From contig WNNJ02000822.1 of NCBI GenBank assembly GCA_012934845.2, positions 1 through 64,000 of the forward strand: a stretch of DNA of 64,000 nucleotides. Direction: 5' to 3'. A program made the translations under genes and the position numbers. Source of the DNA: Pomphorhynchus laevis (lineage: Eukaryota > Acanthocephala > Palaeacanthocephala > Echinorhynchida > Pomphorhynchidae). Under the pieces are notes generated by a model. It was not told where the DNA came from. It saw only the letters and a program-made list of their open reading frames with translations, and did not search any database. Positions within the stretch are counted from its first letter, which is position 1, and every line of letters starts with the position of its first letter. This document shows, one piece after another, positions 44,023 to 53,629 of the stretch.

Positions 44023-45382
44023 TTTTCTCACGCATCTTTTCAACAAAATAGTTCTACAGCACGAAGTACCTAAAGCATGGAAAAGCTCGTTTAGAATCCC
44101 CATCTGGAAACAGAAGGGTGACATTGCTAGCTGTAGCTATTATCGCCCTATTCGGTTATTATCCCACACAATGAAAATCTTTGAGCATGTCCTGGACAAA
44201 AGACAAAGGGTTCTGACTAATATCGCCGTTAACCAGTGTGGATTTGTCAAAAATGTATCAACCACAGATGCCATACAAGCAGCAAGGCTATTGATGGAAA
44301 AACACCGAGAAAAGCAGCAGAGTTTACATATGGCCTTCCTTGATTTGGAGAAGGCTTTTGATTGGGTGCCACATTCTCTTATCTGGTAATCCATGCGACA
44401 ACACGGTGTCCTAGAGGAGTACGTTGACTGGATTAAAATGATGTACTCGGACACAAGCAGCATAGTACGCTGCGCTACCGGCGATTCTCAACCATATCCG
44501 ATCACGGTTGGCGTACATCGGGGCAGTAGCCTGTCACCCCTGCTATTCATCTTATGTATGGATACGATTACTTATAAACTGTACAACGATGTCCCGTGGA
44601 CCCTCTTATATGCAGACGATGTTATGCTTGCTACCCAAACACGCGAAAACCTGAAACAGCAAGTTTAAAACTGGTCTGATCGCCTATTACAATACGGGCT
44701 GCGCCTGAACATTGGTAAAACTGCGTATCTCGAGCTTGGATATCAAACACCTGGCTCCATCGAGATCAACGGGCAGCCACTCGAAAAGTGTACTACCTTC
44801 AAATACCTGGGGTCCTACCTCTCATCGGATGGTACTATAAATAAAGATGTAAAGGGGCGCCTTAACGCAGCTTGGCTAAAATGGCGAAGCCTTTCAGGAA
44901 TATTATGTGACCGACGAATGCCACTAAAGCTTAAAGCCAAAATCTACAAAACAGTTGTGAGACCGGTTGCATTGTACGCCACAGAATGCTGGCCATCAAA
45001 TTCAGACGCCAAAAGAAAATTGCAGACCATGGAGATGAATATGCCGCGCTGGTCCTATGGAGTAACACGCCTAGATAGGATTCCGAATACCAACATCCGC
45101 CATTTTTTCGGTGTAACGCAAATAAACCTCAAGGCGAGGGAACATCGACTACGATGGTTCGGACACATTCACAGGGCTGACAAAACAGCAGTATGCCGAG
45201 CCGAGCCAATCGTTCAAGGCGTACGACCTCGTGGCCGCCCTAAGAAAAGATGGATGGATACAATCCATTAAGATCTGAATACATGTGACCTAGCGCCAGC
45301 TCTAGCACAAAACCGATAAGTATGGAGAAGACTTATCAAAGTGCCGACCCTGGCCTGCCAGGAAAAGGCGAAGAATAAGAAG
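43841..45382 (+). mobile_element. RTE-type LINE, 5'-truncated, with target duplication
   Basis: Contains the RT but no endonuclease: KATGPDGIPGEAWKL (start), VPKAWKSSFRIPIWKQKGD and YYRPIRLLSH (fingers), FLDLEKAFDWVP (motif A), GVHRGSSLSPLLF (motif B), LLYADDVMLA (motif C, intact), FKYLGSYLSSDG (thumb), and C-terminal EHRLRWFGHIHRADKTA ... GRPKKRWMD. In-frame stops occur near 44,387 and 44,666, so it is defunct, but it is far better kept than the RTE at 4.4-7.7 kb and belongs to a related family (same aagaataagaag tail). The exact 18-bp duplication fixes both ends. Confidence 0.95.
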
Positions 45383-45400
45383 ATTATGATTGATCATAAT

Positions 45401-46130
45401 ACTATGATAATAGTATTATGGAGTACACTTAAACATACGACCTACTATAGATTTAATGTCGATTAAATACTTTAATTTAAAATTATATAAAATTTAGGTA
45501 TTATAAATAAAATATCTTTGAAATGTTAGGATGTATACTGCTCTGTATAAAAGAACAGTATAACATCCTAACATTGCAACACGATCTAAACACCAACATT
45601 ATCCTGCGTCTACGTTAATTCTCACCGGATCATCATGGCGCAGGCACTGAGCGCTAACGTTTCAACATGATGTAATACTTTGATTGTCTATAAGGAATCC
45701 AAATAGTCGTTAAAAAATTGCACGAAACTCCTGCGTATTCATATACTCCTTACCGATCTAACACTTTTCGAAATTGATTTCCTAAGCAGGTCATTTAATC
45801 TATGAAAAATAAACAAACAATTATATTATGAACATTTTATTAGAAACTAAATTGAAGTTTTTATGGATGTGTAGTAAATATTACACTTTGTCTTTAAGTA
45901 AGATGATACTCTAGACATCGAGTTAGAGAAAATAATCATTATTTTCTGAAAACTTATATACAAGCTATTTCTTCTGATATTCTCAATAAATTTTATTGTT
46001 GATATTGATTTACCTATTAATAGAAAATTCAATAATATTGTTTTACTAAAAGTTTTTTAAATAAAAAATACAAATTTCAAACAAAATTATGAATAGTTTA
46101 TAAAACAGAGAATTCAAGAAATGTTAATGT
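45401..46130. other. AT-rich spacer
   Basis: A short inverted repeat (taggatgtatactgctctgt ... ataacatcctaa) near 45,528-45,575 is the only structure seen. No gene was recognised. Confidence 0.4.
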
Positions 46131-46142
46131 CTCCAAATGTCA

Positions 46143-46315
46143 TACCTCTTTTTTTGGGGCAACTGCCTTCGATCGCCTCGCGGATGCATGCCGCATTGCC
46201 TCTCTGAATAGCGACACTGATACGGTGCAACAGGTTTATCACTGCACGCCCGTCGCCGTTTGTGTCGAAGTTTTCTTCCTAAGGTTGTTATTTATTCCCT
46301 CGCGTTCTCCCCCAC
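46143..46315 (-). pseudogene. RLE-type LINE, C-terminal scrap
   Basis: The minus strand reads NLLHRISVAIQRGNAACI, which lines up with HLYQRISIAIMRGNAKAM just after the RLE domain of LINE copy 2. A GC-rich island of about 170 bp. It shows that this part of the protein, between the nuclease and the tail, is conserved between families. Confidence 0.6.
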
Positions 46316-46774
46316 CACTTAAAGTCATTTAAATAATTTAATTGACATTTGTTTTAAACTTAAATGTCATATAATATATAAATAATCATTCATAAAGACC
46401 TAGGTTAGAAATGTTCTTTAAAATCTTTAAATTTATATTGTAAAATATAATTGAATATCTAGTTCAGTCTGGCGATATGATTATTAAGATATAATTATAC
46501 TCAAATTAAATTTACTATCAACATTAAACTCAATAATCTTAAAATTAAAAATTTTAATATCTTAAAATTCTTTTAACATATATTCTTTTATGTATCTCAA
46601 TAATAATGAAAAAGATTTAGTTTCAATGTACCAGAACTTAATATTTAGATACACAAAGAACTTAAAGCACATATCTCAGATAATTAATGATCACAAGACA
46701 TTGAATTGCAGATATTTTATATCTATCTTTAAAGACATTTTTCTGTTTATCATAGTGTCAAATTTTTGATGCAG

Positions 46775-46880
46775 GTCAAAACTTCAAAAATCTAAAGAAC
46801 TAGGATTGACTGCTTCTTCATTCGAGGAAAACCACTCAGAGCGAATCTGCTACTCACAAGTAGATGAAGACGATCAATCG
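46775..46880 (+). CDS. Candidate internal exon, unrecognised
   Basis: A 106-bp open stretch bounded by tttttgatgcag and gtaaat. It encodes SKLQKSKELGLTASSFEE to QVDEDDQS. Acidic and Ser-rich, no known domain. The flanking splice signals are of the same style as those of the AAA ATPase gene 4.6 kb downstream, in the same direction, so it could be an upstream exon of that gene. Confidence 0.3.
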
Positions 46881-47229
46881 GTAAATAATCGATATTTTTT
46901 AAAGATTTTGAAAACTTTAAGATTATTTAGCTACAAATGTCAAGTGTTTGCATAGTTATCTTATATTTGTATTCTGCAATTATGACTTTAAGATTTTCTG
47001 TTATATAAAGATAAATTGGCGGTTGCCACAGGTTTCTGGAATTCATACTGAATGCTTTTATATAAAGGTTAATCTTTAACTATTTATTCGAGCTCCGGCG
47101 TTCGCCATTTTCAGGAATTTAAAATATATCTACAATTTAAACTCTAAAGCAGAGCAAATAAAATAAAATGGAGGATACTGTTTCAAATGTTGTTCTATTC
47201 AGCATCGTGCTATCGATAAACATGGTCCA

Positions 47230-47510
47230 CATTCAGTGATATACCTGTCATTAACTGTCTGATCCATCACATCCTTCTCTTAAATTGCCTTGTTTATCAT
47301 TGGTGCTATCGTCAATTATGCTGTACCTGAGCAGGTCAGATGTTACATTGCCATTTAAGGCATGTTATACAAGTGTCACTAGTAATATGATTAGCCTTAA
47401 TACCGATTTTTCTATTGGTAAGGCAGTCGTGTAGTGCATGCTTAGTTTCCCTTATGTATTGAGCTTTACACAGTGTGCATGTTGATAAATACACAATTTT
47501 AAATAGTTGA
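47230..47510 (-). pseudogene. Penelope-type GIY-YIG scrap
   Basis: The minus strand gives IVYLSTCTLCKAQYIRETKHALHDCLTNR, the GIY-YIG start as found at the C-terminus of classic PLE proteins, followed by a broken tail. It is a different sequence family from the permuted PLEs. Confidence 0.6.
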
Positions 47511-47627
47511 TAATTATCTCTATTCTTATCTCAATTGATAAAAATCATATCGGTATTTTAAATAGTTGATAATGATCCATTATTGATAAATAATTATTGG
47601 AGCTGGATTAAAGAAAAGAAGCTATTA

Positions 47628-47670
47628 TTTTTGATATTTCGCTAACTTCTGTTAGCATCATCAGAAAATT
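47628..47670 (-). ncRNA. Hammerhead-like ribozyme, left arm
   Basis: CUGAUGA (plus 47,658-47,664), stem II GCUAAC-AGAA-GUUAGC (6 perfect pairs), GAAA (47,637-47,640), and cleavage triplet AUC (47,633-47,635). Stem I is AU-only (UUUU with AAAA), and stem III is the 4-nt palindrome AUAU. The core is complete, but stems I and III are weak. Confidence 0.6.
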
Positions 47671-47688
47671 ACCTGGTAATTTTATGGT

Positions 47689-47731
47689 AATTTTCTGAAG
47701 ATACTAACAGAAGTTAGCGAAATATCAAAAA
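47689..47731 (+). ncRNA. Hammerhead-like ribozyme, right arm
   Basis: CUGAAGA (a permitted CUGANGA form), stem II CUAAC-AGAA-GUUAG, GAAA and an AUC triplet, with the same weak stems I and III as the left arm. The pair next to GAAA is mismatched. Confidence 0.5.
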
Positions 47732-47858
47732 CAATTTCTTCTTTCCTTTGATCCAGCTCCAATAATTATTTATTAATACACAATTTCTCCTGTTTTGCAA
47801 TTATAATCACTATCTGTAGAATAACGCAATTTTATAATTGTTCTGTCAAACATCAATA

Positions 47859-47871
47859 TATAAATAAATAA

Positions 47872-47930
<59 letters not shown>
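47859..47930. repeat. Microsatellite (AAAT)n then (TA)n
   Basis: A few taaa units run into about 27 uninterrupted TA units, directly followed by tttttgcag. Confidence 0.95.
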
Positions 47931-47932
<2 letters not shown>

Positions 47933-48049
47933 TGCAGCCTGCCCCCGGATCGCAGAGCGATACGGCATTATAGTTGTTACTAATTAGTAAACGGGGGAAA
48001 CGGACAAAACTGGGTATTGGAAACCATCACAGTCCATCATCAATCAAAT

Positions 48050-48089
48050 CCCTAGACCGGTTTCTGCTTATTGAGCTTCATCAGTAGGG
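48050..48089 (-). ncRNA. Type I hammerhead ribozyme, left arm
   Basis: Identical in sequence to the right-arm motif, read on the minus strand. It lies downstream, in sense, of the relic Penelope GIY-YIG (48.8-49.1 kb), where PLE hammerheads are known to sit. Confidence 0.7.
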
Positions 48090-48150
48090 TCCAGATTTTA
48101 AGAGTGTTCAGACTGTGGTGGAGGATCTCTGAACACTCTTAAAATCTGGA

Positions 48151-48190
48151 CCCTACTGATGAAGCTCAATAAGCAGAAACCGGTCTAGGG
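48151..48190 (+). ncRNA. Type I hammerhead ribozyme, right arm
   Basis: Stem I is CCCUA / UAGGG (5 pairs); CUGAUGA at 48,156-48,162; stem II is GCU-CAAUA-AGC with an A opposite A next to the core; GAAA at 48,176-48,179; the palindromic stem III is ACCGGU; the triplet GUC ends at 48,185. All strictly conserved core bases are present. The A:A at the base of stem II may lower activity. Confidence 0.7.
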
Positions 48191-48233
48191 ATTTGATTGA
48201 TGATGGACTGTGATGGTTTCCAGATTAATTCTT

Positions 48234-48270
48234 CAATTTTCGTTTCGCCTTGCGGCTTCTTCAAAAATTG
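48234..48270 (-). ncRNA. Hammerhead-derived motif lacking the cleavage site
   Basis: The minus strand has CAAUUUU / AAAAUUG as stem I, UUGAAGA, stem II GCC-GCAA-GGC, then GAAACGA. The usual GUC is absent and C3 is U, so cleavage is not expected. It lies 13 bp beyond the perfect palindrome. Confidence 0.5.
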
Positions 48271-48799
48271 TAAGTATTTATAACGAAAAGATTTTAACCA
48301 GTCTGGTTAAAATTACAATATAAACTTCACAATTGCAATATAAACTAATATAATTTTGCTGCTTAATGTGCGTGTAAACTCTGATAAAATTTATGAAACG
48401 TTTTCGGTCGAAGCCTTTAATCTAAAACAACAATCTAAAATTATATATATATAATTATTGTGGCGAGTGTAACCGCGATATATATATAAATTTAGTAGTC
48501 AGATTCATCTTTGTTGTTCGTGGTAAAAACGATTTTTATATTTTGATTCGAAAATTAAAAATACAGGAGATGTACACTGATCGATTATTCTACGTTTCTG
48601 CAGAATGCCTTGTTCACAAACTGTACAAATACAACAAAAATCTGAAAAATTAAAAATGAAACTAATAATTAAATTTTATTTAACTGAAATATGTTACTGA
48701 AAAATGAAATGATATACAAAAGGCGGAAGAATTCAAGGCAGTTTTGATTTATTTTCAGTTTGTAATCGGTTTGTGTCTTCATTATTAAACCTGTTATTA

Positions 48800-50480
48800 T
48801 TTGACGATACAAAAATGCTCCCGTCATTTACTATCATTGACATTATTTAAATTTCCTTCAATTGTTGTTTTAATAATGTGTCCAAGGTTATTTACACAAT
48901 GTTCAACTATGCCATCAGTATTATACATGTCCGATTCGTGTGTTCTTTAAGTCCCTTTGAATTTGGATTTTATATCCTCCATACGGTTAGTTAATCTCTC
49001 TTTTAGACCCCGACCCGTCTCCTATATAATGTGATTTGCAGTCTACACATTCAGCTTCATATATTATACCGGAAATCAAAATTTCCATTTATTGGGTACA
49101 CAAAATTGGTAATTGTGCTTTGAAAAGTACAAGCTTAATTTATTTCTTTACAGCAAATACATCTTGGTATTTCACATTTTAAAAAATCGCTAAACTCGTC
49201 TCTACATTTCACATCGAGGATATTAATCTTTCTGGTATCGTTTCTTTGTATGCTTTCGAAAGATCTGCCGGTATAGTTTAAAGTGTATGATGATTAATAG
49301 TGTTACTATTGCCAAATACTTCTCTGCCGTAGTATCATCTTTCGTTAGTAGCAAATTCTCTCGGGTTGACAATCTTGCCTTATTATTTTGATGGTTTATC
49401 ATTTGTCGTTTATATCTCCAATGCATCCAATGTTTAGTAAGGTTTATCATTTAATTTTCAAAGAGTGCTGGTTTCATTTTTAAACAGTGCTTTTATATCT
49501 TAGAGATTCGTTGAATATGATATTTCTTTTTGTGGAGCCCGGTTGGCAACTTCGTTGATGGATATATGATGGTATCCAATTTTCTTTACGGTAGTCACTT
49601 GTTTCAATAGCGCCGTTCTCCATGATAGAAATTTCCATGTCCAAAAATATTGTAGATATAGCATCTTTTGAAATTGCTAATTTCAAAAGATGATTGAGTA
49701 TGATTACAGCTTATTCCATATCTCTTTTCGAGTCAGGCCAAATTACCATAACATCATCTATAAAACGTAGCCTGGTACTAAATAGTTATTCGATATCGGC
49801 TGCATACAGATTGGAATAGGCATGTGCTATTGAAGTATCCATAGCTGTTTATGATACCTGACGATAGAAGCGTTTATTAAATTAAAAATATTTATTCTCA
49901 AGAACAGTGCTTAGTAGTATTACCATTCTGACTTTCCTTTCGTCTTCCCATTCAGCTAGATTCATTTTCAGGTCAACTGCATGGATTCTTTTATTATTAT
50001 CAATGCTTGCATATAGCGATTCAATGTCGAGGCTAGCCATCGTGTACTGAGTAGTTTTAATATTAAGATTATGAATTTCTCGTAAAGTATCCTATGTACT
50101 TCCAACATACGATTCGATGTTTAACAGTAGACATTTGAGTTCTTGATGTAAATATCTTGATATGCCTTCCGTTGCCATTTTCACGGTTGTAAATGATTGG
50201 ACGACTAGGACACGGATACTTGTCTTTGTGGATTTTGGAAATAATGTAGAAACTACCTGGATTCGTGTCTTGTCTCATTAGTTTATTTTCTGTATCGATA
50301 TCTAATATTTTAACAACGTTTGCCGTTGCATATTTCGCTACTTCTGTTTCTTGGTGTGTTATTTCTAAATACGATGAACGGATAGCTGTCGATTTGCTTC
50401 ATCAAGATAATCGACTTTTAACCAACGTACAACATTTCCTCCTTTGTTTAATATTTCAACGAATTAACAAATTAACTATT
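48800..50480 (-). mobile_element. Classic Penelope-type PLE, decayed
   Basis: Minus-strand relic with the ordinary order, RT then GIY-YIG. RT remains: GSFYIISKIHKDKYP near 50,240 (the PKIHK block), ASLDIESLYASID near 50,020 (motif A), GTSIAHAYSNLYAADIE near 49,830 (motif B region), FIDDVMVIWPDS near 49,760 (motif C), and FLDMEISI near 49,630. GIY-YIG remains: IIYEAECVDCKSHYIG near 49,050 and RLTNRMEDIKSKF. It is broken at many points and clearly older than the permuted PLEs. Hammerhead motifs lie 0.6-0.8 kb downstream. Confidence 0.8.
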
Positions 50481-51430
50481 AAATTGATCAAAGTAATTCA
50501 TTTCTCTATGTTGAAACTAGTTTAAAATTGCATTTCATTTTGTATATGATATTTTTTTGTATTTTGTTCTGTTCATTGTAAATTGAAATTACCATTTTGA
50601 ATTGTAAATTAAAATTTCTACACTAATATTAAGTTTAATTCTAGACTAAAGCACTTTATATTTAGGTTGTGAGTTGCAATAAAAATATACTTTTATTGTT
50701 TTGGTATATAAAAATATATAATATAGATAATAACATCGAAATAGTGAGCAATTATTAACATACACTAACCAAATATTAATTACATTTAAGTGAATTAAAC
50801 ACTATTTATTTGATTGTAGCACGGTAACTTGGTATCGTCATAACAATGTAATATATACTGTAATAGTTCTTTAATTGTTTGGTTATTTTATTGTTACTTG
50901 TTTAAATGACTCAATGGGATTAAAATTGTGGGTTAAAATTAAATTTGTAATTTAGCTATCATATAGCAAACACATCTATATAAAATATAAAATAATGAGA
51001 TAAATATAAAAGGAATACAAGTTCATTAGTTTAAAACAAATTTATACATAAATTAATAATAATTACGGAAACTTAACAAAAAAATATTTAAAATATAGAA
51101 ATTAATGTCAGTTTTTAATAGAAAACTGACCTAGGCATATGGATTGAGCACAGAAAACTGTATCAATTTACTTATTAAATTGTTATCTAATCCGTAATGA
51201 CTTTGTAACAATCAATGACTAAACTATAATTTCCAAATATAATTATTTATTTATATACATATTAATAAAAACATATTTTTTTATTAATACACATATCATA
51301 TTATGCTATAAAAATTTAGATTATAACGACATCTTATAAAAAATATTTTTCTAAAGCGTTATTATAATTTTTCCTCTTTATTTTCTACCACTAATTTGCT
51401 ACAAAACTTTAATTGTATCGAATAGATATG
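50481..51430. other. AT-rich spacer
   Basis: No gene, repeat or RNA recognised. It includes the upstream region of the AAA ATPase exons. Confidence 0.4.
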
Positions 51431-51434
51431 TGAT

Positions 51435-52319
51435 ATGCCAAGGCTAAACATATTAGATTCCATATCTGATGAATGGAAGCTTCTCGCAAACGGCATATTA
51501 AAGGTTAAGAATTTGCATTTCAAATCTAAATAAGTATTCTTTGCAGGAAATGGTTTACACACAGAATTACCCAACTAGAGAGATAATTGGACACAAAGAG
51601 CAAATGAACACAATTAAAAAATTAACATTTCTACCCGTCACAGTAAATGATAAATTTCTAGGCACGATTTTCCAATTTGACAATTAAGATTCCACAGAAA
51701 TGGAAGAACCTGCTTAATCAGTCTGGAATAGTTTTGCTCTACGGGCCATCAGGTATTGAAAAATTTATATTAACGGGTATGGAATAATAATAAATAGGTT
51801 TATTATTACTCCCTCGCACCTTTCAGCTTAAAGCAACACAATACCAAGTACAATATTCATAAACTTAAGCTTGAGTGGCTTTAATGACGTATTTCTGTTT
51901 TAACTTATTTATGTGTTTTTCATGAAAACTTGTGGAAAACAAAATAATTTATAAGGATTTGATCATTCATTATGATAAGTTAAGGATTTTTATATTTTAA
52001 AAATATATTTTGTGCTCTAATTGGTATATTAAATATGTGACATTATATTTTTATAAAAGGCACTGGTAAGACCACCGTTGTCCGCTCCTTGGCCACAAGC
52101 TTTCAAGCAACCTTATTCTACGCAAGTGCATCAAATCTAATAAGTAAATGGAGAGGTGAAAGTGAGAAAATTGTCAAGGTATACATATTTTATAAATATA
52201 TTTATAATAAATAAAATTATTTATTAGATATTGTTTTGGCTGGCCGATCGTTTATCACCGTCAATTATCTTTATTGACGAAGTTGATTCTTTTCTTTCTC
52301 AGCGTCTTTCTAATAGTTG
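51435..52319 (+). CDS. Meiotic-clade AAA ATPase (katanin-like/VPS4-like), partial spliced gene
   Basis: Five exons are predicted from splice signals and reading phase: 51,435-51,503; 51,547-51,642; 51,689-51,752; 52,060-52,178; 52,228-52,319. The introns are 43, 46, 307 and 49 nt. The joined frame is continuous: a lead-in (DEWKLLANGILK), EIIGHKEQMNTIKKLTFLPV (the D-I-A-G-L-like start of the AAA domain), LLYGPSGTGKTT (Walker A, with Ser for the usual Pro), SNLISKWRGESEKIVK (pore-loop region) and SIIFIDEVDSFLSQR (Walker B, DEVD). Such proteins are ring ATPases that sever microtubules (katanin, spastin, fidgetin) or disassemble ESCRT-III (VPS4). SKWRGESEK favours the katanin-like 2/VPS4 side. 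No convincing exon follows 52,319: sensor and arginine-finger parts are missing, so the gene is truncated, continues beyond inserted elements, or is a pseudogene. The ATG at 51,435 may be internal. Confidence 0.75.
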
Positions 52320-53030
52320 GTGAGCATCATCAACCTAAATTCATTTGTTAAAATATTACAAACTTTATATTTTACTTCATACAGTAACGTAAAGAACAAA
52401 AATTAGGATTTGTTTTCAATATATCACTGATCTATTTTGGATGAGTTACGCACACTTATTAGTTAAATAGTGAGTTGACAAAATGTGATTGAATTATTAA
52501 AAACTACACTTGTATTTGATTTGGATGTATACTTATAGCTACATATAACTTCTCACTAGAAATGGTTCTTTCCTCGTCAGCAAAGTAGCGTTTCACGTTC
52601 CTAAAGATAGACTAGTCCACTGCAATGCCCATCAACGTTCACCACGATCAATCCGGAAAACTGTCTGAGCGCACGGCACCCCACTTTGACAATTCCTCCG
52701 GTCAGTGGTGAGCTGACAATATGTTTCGATTTTGAAAAATTAAATGATTTTTTTGTTCTTCGCTGTCATCATCGTTGTTTTCTGTTTGATTATCTGCTGT
52801 CCCCCATATTCTTTTATAATCCAATATATTCTGTTGCGAGAAAACTAGACTTTATTGACCCTCTTCAGCTTACTAAAGATTAATCTACCGTTGAGCTTAT
52901 TAGAGTGATCCGAGCTAGTCCACCAACAAACTAGTATTACGGCTGATAAAAGCTGGTCAGTTATTTAGCTGCTTGAATATTCAGATTTTGCCAGATGAAA
53001 CTACAGGGAGGTTAACTGACAATAAGCGAG
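52320..53030. other. Spacer after the ATPase exons
   Basis: Contains a possible next splice acceptor (tacag at 52,384), but the sequence after it soon meets a stop in the expected phase. The segment at 52,560-52,720 is GC-richer and may be LINE debris. Nothing firm. Confidence 0.35.
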
Positions 53031-53039
53031 ATACAAACC

Positions 53040-53620
53040 GAACTCATCACTCGATGACGGATCGAATAAGCCTACAGTAAAGGTCATTGCACTATTCGGG
53101 AGTTGCTACTGGAAAGCGTGTAGCGACGAGTGTATGGATACTCAAACTCCGGTTGTTCTTAGTTGTAAAGAAATTTTGACCAGGAATTGAAAGGTTTGCT
53201 TACTTGATACTTATATTGAAAAAAATAAGGAAGCTAATTTTTGTATGTTATGCACCAAACACTAGCTTGGAATACGCAGCTTTTATGGATGACCTTTTAT
53301 ATTTACTTGATAGTAAACCTGTGGGTGATGCTCTCATTTGGTTAGGCGACCTAATGCTCACGTTGGCAATAATTTTGCAACCTGAAAGTAAGTGGTGGGG
53401 AAGAGGAACCACGATCAGAACGGAAGTGGTGTTGAGTTGTGGCATTTTTGTTCTAGTAACAATTTGTCAATAACCAACACCATGTTGAAATATAAAGAGA
53501 CACACCGATGCACATGTCACCAGGATGCTCTTAGTAAACGATCAATGATCGATTTCGTGATTGCATCAACTGAATTGAAACGATTTGTCCTGGTCAAACG
53601 TGTGAAGAGAAGGGCAAAAC
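53040..53620 (+). mobile_element. LINE endonuclease fragment (APE type)
   Basis: Plus-strand remains of a LINE endonuclease: IFVCYAPNTSLEYAAFMDDLLYLL-like strand and helix, ALIWLGDL (the GDxN block, worn), RNHDQNGSGVEL, CSSNNLSITNTM, and SMIDFVIASTELKRFV (the S.IDF..... block). These are APE family blocks in the right order. The frame is shifted more than once. The fragment is cut off on the right at the PLE-derived array at about 53,630. It may belong with the LINE relic at 33.9-35.2 kb in type. Confidence 0.75.
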
Positions 53621-53629
53621 TGTTAACAT

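Larger units (their letters stand above)
47581..47778. repeat. Inverted repeat with a hammerhead motif on each arm
   Basis: Arms of 93 bp (47,581-47,673 and 47,686-47,778) are imperfectly complementary around a 12-bp spacer. The left arm holds a hammerhead-like motif on the minus strand and the right arm one on the plus strand. A third, older copy of the same sequence lies at 3,840-3,960. Confidence 0.9.
48019..48221. repeat. Perfect inverted repeat with a hammerhead on each arm
   Basis: Two 94-bp arms (48,019-48,112 and 48,128-48,221) are exact reverse complements around a 15-bp spacer. No mismatch was seen, so the palindrome is young or maintained by gene conversion. Both arms contain the same hammerhead core in opposite directions. 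Confidence 0.95.
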
